The position numbers and the translations under genes were made by a program. Shown piece by piece: positions 58,506 through 64,000 of a stretch of DNA of 64,000 nucleotides; the first letter of the stretch is position 1; the number at the start of each line of letters is the position of its first letter. The notes under the pieces are model-generated. The model worked only from the letters and a program-made list of their open reading frames with translations. It had not been told where the DNA came from and did no database searches. This DNA comes from Fibrobacterota bacterium (lineage in GTDB: Bacteria > Fibrobacterota > Fibrobacteria > UBA11236). The DNA is taken from NCBI GenBank assembly GCA_028287465.1, contig JAQBPO010000084.1:32893-96892 (forward strand). Reading direction: 5' to 3'.

Positions 58506-59447
58506 CTAGGTCGCGTCGGCCGGCAAGCCTTCCGCGCCTATCCCCTTGTGCTTGGCCAGCAGCTTTTCCATTTCGTCCAGGGAGCGCGGCCAGTCCTTTT
58601 TGAGCAGGGAGGAAAGGGCCCGGTCCGCCAGCAGCTTGCCGCCCGTCTGGCACGTAGGGCAATAATTGGTTTCATTCTCGGCGTAACGGATGCGTTGCAC
58701 CGTGCCCCCGCACTTGGGGCAGGGCTTGCCGTAACGCCCGTGCACGGCCATGCCTTCGCGGAAGGCCGTCACCTTTTGCGGGAATCCACCCGCCGACTCC
58801 GCACGCAGGATATCGGTCCATTCACCCAGTACCGCTTTCACGGCCTCGAACAGGGCCTTGATCTGATCGTCGCCGATTTTCGAGGTCAGCAAGATGGGCG
58901 AAAGCCCGGCGCGGTGGAGGATCTCGTCGGAATAGGAATTGCCGATGCCGCTGAACAGGCGGGGATCGGTCAGGGAGCGCTTGAGGGTATGGTTCTCCTT
59001 GCGCAGCATTCCGGCGAATCCCGACAGGGAGGCCGTCATCGGTTCCAGGCCCACGGGGAACCGTTCTTCCAGGGCGGCCAGATCGCCAAAGGCCAAAAGG
59101 GCGGCGCGTTTCTTGGTGCCGCTCTCGGTCAGGATTAGGGTACCCGCATCGAAATCCATCGCCATCAGTCCGTTCGATTTGGGAATGGGCGCGCCGGCCG
59201 GCTTCCAATGGAACCTCCCCGCCACCATGAGATGCAAGGCCAGGTACCTTCCTTCCTCGAACGCGAACACCACCCGCTTCCCCCTGCGTATCACCCCGGT
59301 TACCCTTAGGCCTTCGAAATCCTTCAGGGGCGGGGTCACCGATCGCAACAGGAACGGGCTTGCCAGGCGGATGGCGCCCAGGGCCCGGCCCTTGAGCAGA
59401 TCTTCCAGCCTCTCGACGTAGACGGTGATGTCGGGCAGTTCGGGCAT
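58506..59447 (-). CDS. Fpg/Nei-family DNA glycosylase
   Basis: A 313-residue enzyme with AAGGAG before the ATG. The N terminus MPELPDITVYVERL carries the catalytic Pro and Glu. The middle has LALHLMVAGRFHWKP and GIGNSYSDEILHRAGLSPIL (H2TH region, with GIGNxYxDEIL conserved), and the C-terminal zinc finger is CPKCGGTVQRIR then ETNYCPTCQTGG. Family enzymes excise oxidised bases with AP lyase activity. MPELPD rather than MPEGP favours an Fpg-like/Nei-like bacterial subgroup; the exact lesion preference is unknown. A 30-residue tail follows the zinc finger. Confidence 0.92.
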   Translation of the reverse strand: MPELPDITVYVERLEDLLKGRALGAIRLASPFLLRSVTPPLKDFEGLRVTGVIRRGKRVVFAFEEGRYLALHLMVAGRFHWKPAGAPIPKSNGLMAMDFDAGTLILTESGTKKRAALLAFGDLAALEERFPVGLEPMTASLSGFAGMLRKENHTLKRSLTDPRLFSGIGNSYSDEILHRAGLSPILLTSKIGDDQIKALFEAVKAVLGEWTDILRAESAGGFPQKVTAFREGMAVHGRYGKPCPKCGGTVQRIRYAENETNYCPTCQTGGKLLADRALSSLLKKDWPRSLDEMEKLLAKHKGIGAEGLPADAT

Positions 59448-59665
59448 GGGACTCCTTACGGGAAAGGTAAGACTTCCCGGTCCCGGATGCCAGATGGCCG
59501 ACGCGACTGGAACGATATCGTTTTTCCATTACGGCACGGGGTTTGCATATGCTGGATCCCGTTCGAACGGCGGCCGGTGAATCAGGCGGAAAACGGGATC
59601 CGGGATCCCGATCGGTGAAGTCCCGCGCGTTATCTGGTCAAACCTTGCATACCCCGAGGCCCTAT

Positions 59666-60712
59666 ATGCTTACTGAAACCCGGACCGAAACAAGGACCGG
59701 TAAATGGACCGCCAGTCTCAGCGAGGACTTGTCCGATCTGCCCGAGGAGGCGCCGGTTTTCGGGATGCGATCCTGGCTTGAGGCCACGCGCCGGGCCCTT
59801 CCATTCCCGTTGAAGGTCCTGAGAATCCATAAGGGGAGCGCGTTGGCCGCCTACCTGCCTTTGCAATTCATCAAACGCGGCGGCCTGGTCAAAGCCTTCG
59901 TTCCCATCCTCACCTTTTACGGCGGCCCTTATTTCATCCCCGGACGCAGAAGGCATTTCAACGAGGAGGTCCGGGAGCATTACGAGATCCTGGGCGTCAT
60001 CCTGGCATGGCTGGAGCGGAACGCCCATTACAGCCTGCTTCTGCCCGAGGAACACGATGTCCGGCCCGCCTTGGAACGGAATTGGCTATGCCTGCCGCGC
60101 TATACCGTGGTGAACCTCCTCAAGGCCCCTGATGCCCTCGAAGCCAACAAGGACTGCCTCGCCAATATCCGCAAAGCGGAAAAGGCAGGGCTGACCTTCG
60201 GAGCGACCGATGGGGAGGATCAATTCGAAGCCGCCTATGCCCGCACCTTCATCCGCAAGGGCCTGGCCATGAAGTGGCGGCCCCGCTGGGCCGCGGATTT
60301 GCGCCGGGAACTGACGGGTACGGGGCTGATGGAGCATCTGGCCGTGCGCAACCCGGAAGGCAAGGCCATCGCCTTCGCGAGCGTCGCCTTGGATCGCTTC
60401 CGCAAATCCGCCATCATCTGGTGCTCATGCAGCCTGGCCGAAGCGGACCGCACCGGGGCCATGCATTTCCTGATCCATCGGCTGATACTCCGTTACCAGG
60501 GCCGTTTCGAGACCTTCGACCTTTGCGGAGCCGATCACCGCAGCCTTTCCGAGTTCAAGGAGAAGTTCGCCAACCAGCTGGTGGGGCGATTCTCCCTCGA
60601 GAAATACCGCGGGCCGGGGTCCAAGGCCCTTTTGAAGGGCTTCGAGATCGGGAACGGTTTCGTGAAGTCCCTGTTCCGATCCGGAAGGAAAGGAGCCGGC
60701 GGGGACGGTTAA
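59666..60712 (+). CDS. FemAB/GNAT-like acyltransferase
   Basis: The ATG at 59666 has GAGG upstream; 348 residues. The N-terminal domain has PVFGMRSWLEATRRALPF then LAAYLPLQFIKRGGLVKAFV, and the C-terminal GNAT half has VRNPEGKAIAFASVALDRFR and AMHFLIHRLILRY followed by FDLCGADHRSLSEFKEKF. This is the pattern of the BioF2-like/FemAB group (PF13480 type), used in cell-wall bridge or exopolysaccharide modification. No tRNA-binding arm visible. Cytoplasmic; substrate unknown. Converges with the PorV-like gene, overlapping by 4 bp. Confidence 0.78.
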   Translation: MLTETRTETRTGKWTASLSEDLSDLPEEAPVFGMRSWLEATRRALPFPLKVLRIHKGSALAAYLPLQFIKRGGLVKAFVPILTFYGGPYFIPGRRRHFNEEVREHYEILGVILAWLERNAHYSLLLPEEHDVRPALERNWLCLPRYTVVNLLKAPDALEANKDCLANIRKAEKAGLTFGATDGEDQFEAAYARTFIRKGLAMKWRPRWAADLRRELTGTGLMEHLAVRNPEGKAIAFASVALDRFRKSAIIWCSCSLAEADRTGAMHFLIHRLILRYQGRFETFDLCGADHRSLSEFKEKFANQLVGRFSLEKYRGPGSKALLKGFEIGNGFVKSLFRSGRKGAGGDG

Positions 60713-61857
60713 AGGGAGATGCCGAAAAAATAAGCGTGCTGGCCGTCGCGAATGCCGTTGTCCCGCGAATGGATTTCGCGATAGCCGGCGACCAACCTGG
60801 GGTTCGCCCGGAAAGGCATGCCGGCGATCCGGGTCTTCCCGAACAGGAAACCCTTGTCGAAGGCTTCGGACGGGCTGGAGAAATCCCCGGCGTTCAAGCG
60901 CCCCAGAATCCTGTGGATCCGGAGAAGGGAGATTTCGAGGGACCGAAAGGAGTGGTTCTCGAATCGGATCCCCGAGGGATCGTCCAGCCAACCCTCGCCG
61001 AAACCGAATCCGAGGAAGTCCCAGGAATACCCTAGCACCCGGACCTGATCCAGACGATCGGAGCGCGCCGTCCACTCATTGTCCATGTCCGCTCCGGCCT
61101 GGAAGCCGGCCAAATCCATGGCTTCGACCTTCAGGCCATACGCGACGGTATAGGTGGTGGGGATGGGATCCGCCTTGAGCGCTTCGGCGTAGAAGGCGTC
61201 CGGACCCAGATTACGGACGACCATTCCCAAGGAGGGGGTCACCGCGAACGCAGGCAAACCCAGACCGGTATCCGGGGACAGGCGGGGATTGGCGACCAGG
61301 CCCAGATCGAAGGCCCAGCCCCTCCCGGCCTTGCCATCGTCCCCGGGGACCAGGCGGCTGTCGTAGAATTTCACCGTGGCGCCCATGCTTATCGGAAGCC
61401 CCAGACGGATGGCGGTGCCGATACCGGTTACCGTCTCATCCGTGTTTCCGCTTCCGATGACCGATCCCTGGGCATCGGTCCGCTCGGAAGGTCCGAAGTT
61501 GATTCGGTTGCGGAAGATCCCCACGGCCATGTCCGTACCGTTCTCCGGATCCGGGAAGACCACGGCGGCGGACCAGAACTCCTGATGCAAATCGGCAAGG
61601 CCCAATATCGGCAGGAGATCCTGTTCCGAACGGGTATAATGGAGTTGGGAACCGGAGGCGCGCTCCAGGCCGGCCATCAGGGCCGGGTTATGGTACAGGC
61701 TCGCGGCGCCTTGGGACAAGGCCGCCCCGGTTTGGAGGGCGGAGTATCCTTCCCCGCCGGGAGGCGGGCTCGCCAAGGTGATGACCGCGCTGCTTCCTTG
61801 GGCGAAGGGAACGGCCATGCAGGTTGCCAGTATGAACGGGAAAATGGGGGAGCGCAT
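60709..61857 (-). CDS. PorV-like outer-membrane protein
   Basis: A 382-residue protein with signal peptide (FPFILATCMAVPFAQGSSA). The first strands GGEGYSALQTGAALSQGAAS and then LYHNPALMAGLER match the PorV/UPF0164/FadL-like opening (G.G.a..a...ya..NPA.la). Amphipathic strands continue to the aromatic-rich C terminus (QHAYFFGISL). PorV shuttles T9SS cargo to the attachment complex; the T9SS-like tails on secreted proteins in this window fit. Other members of this fold are general porins, so the T9SS role is inferred. Confidence 0.72.
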   Translation of the reverse strand: MRSPIFPFILATCMAVPFAQGSSAVITLASPPPGGEGYSALQTGAALSQGAASLYHNPALMAGLERASGSQLHYTRSEQDLLPILGLADLHQEFWSAAVVFPDPENGTDMAVGIFRNRINFGPSERTDAQGSVIGSGNTDETVTGIGTAIRLGLPISMGATVKFYDSRLVPGDDGKAGRGWAFDLGLVANPRLSPDTGLGLPAFAVTPSLGMVVRNLGPDAFYAEALKADPIPTTYTVAYGLKVEAMDLAGFQAGADMDNEWTARSDRLDQVRVLGYSWDFLGFGFGEGWLDDPSGIRFENHSFRSLEISLLRIHRILGRLNAGDFSSPSEAFDKGFLFGKTRIAGMPFRANPRLVAGYREIHSRDNGIRDGQHAYFFGISL

Positions 61858-61937
61858 CTCCCAAATCTAAATCCGACGCGGCCGAACCACCATGATCGGT
61901 GTCGAAGCCGCGTTGGCCCGTTACCGCTTAAGGCCTT

Positions 61938-64000
61938 TCAGACCCTGACGGATTTGCGGGGCCGGCCCCGGCGCCGGGTTTCCGGCTCGTCCGCGTCCTC
62001 GGCCTTCCGTTGGAAGACCTCGGGCACGGCTTTTCCGCCTTTGGCCTTGGCGGCATCGGACGGTTTGGACAGGGCGGCCACCAGTCCCGCGGCGCGGGGC
62101 GCGGTCGTGGCCGGAGCGATGGCGGGCCAATGCTCCTTGGACGGTTTGCGGGCCGGCCAGGCCTTTTCCGTTTCCATCAGCTTCAGGAGCCACTCGCCCG
62201 TATAGGAACCCTTGGTCGCGGCCACGTCGGAAACCGTGCCGACGGCGATCACGCGGCCTCCGGCCTCGCCGCCTTCCGGTCCCATGTCCACCACCCATTC
62301 CGAATTCTTGATGATGTCCAGATTGTGCTCGATGACGAGCACGGTATTTCCCTGCGCCACCAGCGAATGCAGCACGACAAGCAGCTTGCGCACGTCCTCG
62401 AAGTGGAGGCCCGTGGAAGGTTCATCCAGGATGTAGAAGGAACGGCCGGTGGAGCGCCGGGACAATTCCGCCGAGAGCTTCATGCGCTGGGCTTCGCCGC
62501 CGGAAAGGGTGGTGGCCGACTGCCCAAGGCGGATATAGCCGAGGCCCACGTCCAGCAGGGTCTTGAGCTTGTTGGCCAGGGCGGGCAGGTTCTGGAAGAA
62601 GTTCCACCCTTCCTCCACGGTCATCTCCAGCACCTCGGCGATGTTCTTGCCCTTATAGTCGATCTGCAGGGTATCGCGATTGTAACGCTTGCCCTTGCAG
62701 ACCTCGCAGGTCACGTACACGTCCGGCAGGAACTGCATCTCGATGCGGATCAGGCCGTCCCCTTCGCAATTCTCGCAGCGGCCGCCCTTGACGTTGAAGC
62801 TGAAGCGGCCCGGCTTGTAGCCGCGGATCTTGGCTTCCTGGGTCATGGCGAACATGTTGCGGATCTCGGCGAAGAGGCCGGTATAGGTGGCGGGATTGGA
62901 GCGCGGGGTGCGCCCGATGGGCGACTGGTCGATGACGATGGCCTTATCGATATGCTCGAGGCCCTTGATGGTCTTGTACGGCCCCGGGCGCGACTTGGAA
63001 CCGTGGATCTCCTTGGCCAGGACGCGCGAAAGCACGTCGTTGACCAGGGAGGATTTCCCCGAACCGGAGACGCCGGTGATGGAGATGAAGCGGCCCAGGG
63101 GCAGTTCCACGTCCACGTTCTTCAGGTTATTGTGGGAGACGCCGGTGAGCTTGATGGTCTTGTCGGTCCGCTCTTCCACGAAGCGGACCTTGAGGGAACG
63201 GATCTCCTCGAGGATTTCCCCGAGGTCGATGCGGCGCCGGCCGCTGAGGAAGGCCCCGGTGTCCGTGTTCCCCGAGGCGATCAATTGATCCGGCGTGCCG
63301 CTGAAGACCACGCGGCCGCCATGCTCGCCGGCCCCGGGCCCTATGTCCAGGACATAGTCCGCCTGGCGGATGGTGTCCGCGTCATGCTCGACGACCAAAA
63401 CCGTATTGCCCAGATCGCGCAGGCGATGCAGGGTCTTGAGCAGGCGATCGTTGTCCCGCTGGTGCAGGCCGATGGAAGGTTCGTCGAGGACGTAGAGCAC
63501 GCCCGACAGACCGGTGCCGATCTGGGAGGCCAGGCGGATGCGCTGGGACTCGCCGCCCGAAAGGGTGCGGGCGGTGCGGCTCAGGCTCAGGTAGTTGAGG
63601 CCGACGCTGACGAGGAAGGTGAGGCGGCCCAGGATTTCCTTGAACACCTGCTTGGCGATGGAACGCTCGTTCTCCGAGAGGTCGTCCTCCTTGGGATCGA
63701 TCTTCGGGATCTTGAAGAATTGGTACAGGGAGGAGTCCGCCTCGTCCGCGGCCGGATCCCCTTCCTGCAGGGCCTTGGTCCAATCGAAGGCGTCCTTGAT
63801 GGACATCTCGCCGATATCCATGATGTTGAGGCCGCGGATGGTCACGGTCATGGACTCGTGCTTCAGGCGCAGGCCCTTGCAGGTGCCGCAGGGCCGGTCG
63901 TCCATGTATTCTTCGATCTCGCGCCGCATGAATTCCGAGTCCGTCTGCTCGTATTTCTTCTTGAGGGTGGGGACGATGCCCTCGAAATGGGCGTTCCAGG
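61938..64000 (-). CDS. uvrA: UvrA, excinuclease ABC subunit A, 5' part outside window
   Basis: The frame runs off the window end; the visible 686 codons are the C-terminal two thirds. Features: first ABC signature [18 protein letters not shown] and [16 protein letters not shown]; second Walker [16 protein letters not shown]; zinc module [19 protein letters not shown] with [10 protein letters not shown]; signature [18 protein letters not shown] and [14 protein letters not shown]. UvrA dimers recognise bulky lesions and load UvrB. After the normal end near [20 protein letters not shown] comes a tail of about 85 residues, Ala/Lys/Pro-rich, ending [12 protein letters not shown], which contains an AT-hook core. 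Tail binding to DNA is inferred. Confidence 0.95.
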   Translation of the reverse strand, partial: WNAHFEGIVPTLKKKYEQTDSEFMRREIEEYMDDRPCGTCKGLRLKHESMTVTIRGLNIMDIGEMSIKDAFDWTKALQEGDPAADEADSSLYQFFKIPKIDPKEDDLSENERSIAKQVFKEILGRLTFLVSVGLNYLSLSRTARTLSGGESQRIRLASQIGTGLSGVLYVLDEPSIGLHQRDNDRLLKTLHRLRDLGNTVLVVEHDADTIRQADYVLDIGPGAGEHGGRVVFSGTPDQLIASGNTDTGAFLSGRRRIDLGEILEEIRSLKVRFVEERTDKTIKLTGVSHNNLKNVDVELPLGRFISITGVSGSGKSSLVNDVLSRVLAKEIHGSKSRPGPYKTIKGLEHIDKAIVIDQSPIGRTPRSNPATYTGLFAEIRNMFAMTQEAKIRGYKPGRFSFNVKGGRCENCEGDGLIRIEMQFLPDVYVTCEVCKGKRYNRDTLQIDYKGKNIAEVLEMTVEEGWNFFQNLPALANKLKTLLDVGLGYIRLGQSATTLSGGEAQRMKLSAELSRRSTGRSFYILDEPSTGLHFEDVRKLLVVLHSLVAQGNTVLVIEHNLDIIKNSEWVVDMGPEGGEAGGRVIAVGTVSDVAATKGSYTGEWLLKLMETEKAWPARKPSKEHWPAIAPATTAPRAAGLVAALSKPSDAAKAKGGKAVPEVFQRKAEDADEPETRRRGRPRKSVRV

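Overview
The window is about 64 kb of GC-rich bacterial DNA with some 48 protein genes on both strands. I see no tRNA, rRNA, CRISPR array, transposase or phage structural gene. Several secreted proteins end in short beta-rich tails like type IX secretion (T9SS) sorting domains. A PorV-like outer-membrane protein, enzymes for insoluble polysaccharides (GH19, GH99-like, GH81, GH18) and many lipoproteins are also present. Together these suggest a free-living member of the FCB group, most likely Fibrobacterota. This is an inference from gene content, because no marker gene was compared. A FlgM-like protein behind a sigma-28-type promoter implies that the organism is flagellated.

Layout: 1-8.4 kb carries the end of a GH19 chitinase, small lipoproteins, a Crp/Fnr regulator, a two-domain VOC protein, a DUF1569 protein and unrecognised secreted proteins. 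8.4-14 kb is a chaperone-usher pilus operon on the minus strand (two subunits, chaperone, usher) with a terminator hairpin after the first subunit gene; a third subunit-like gene converges on it. 14-16.5 kb has an M29-like aminopeptidase divergent from a dipeptide epimerase. 16.5-26.8 kb is a polysaccharide-degradation and secretion region (DUF4197 lipoprotein, GH99-like, GH81, GH18, MFS transporter, PQQ-type sugar dehydrogenase), followed by a tandem hairpin repeat. 27-30.5 kb holds a PAP2-like gene divergent from a TPR-AAA+ ATPase and a TPR-membrane protein. 30.5-34.3 kb is an NHEJ operon (Ku and LigD) in which ligD is split by one in-frame TAA. 34.7-45 kb is a MerR regulator with three very large TPR/GT2 glycosyltransferases, then flgM. 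45.7-49.5 kb has a Sua5-type threonylcarbamoyl-AMP synthase and a CHASE hybrid histidine kinase.

49.5-57.4 kb is the least conventional part: a CXXCH lipoprotein, a small lipoprotein, two Cys-rich membrane-anchored proteins sharing an H[RK]CxC...CxxxCC motif, a RIC/hemerythrin-like protein without its usual Cys pair, a DUF4266 lipoprotein, a beta-propeller lipoprotein, a DUF3570 protein with a His-rich insert, and a barrel-like protein with a Met/His-rich loop. It reads as an envelope metal or redox module. 57.4-64 kb holds a holin-superfamily-IV protein, a small membrane protein, an Fpg/Nei glycosylase, a FemAB/GNAT-like transferase, the PorV-like protein and the 3' part of uvrA with an AT-hook-like tail.

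Possible undescribed systems, in my order: the 49.5-57.4 kb Cys/His/Met-rich envelope locus; the chaperone-usher pilus with a duplicated usher N-terminal domain; and the MerR-TPR/GT2 operon beside flgM. All functional statements are read from the sequence and remembered family signatures; no database search was run.
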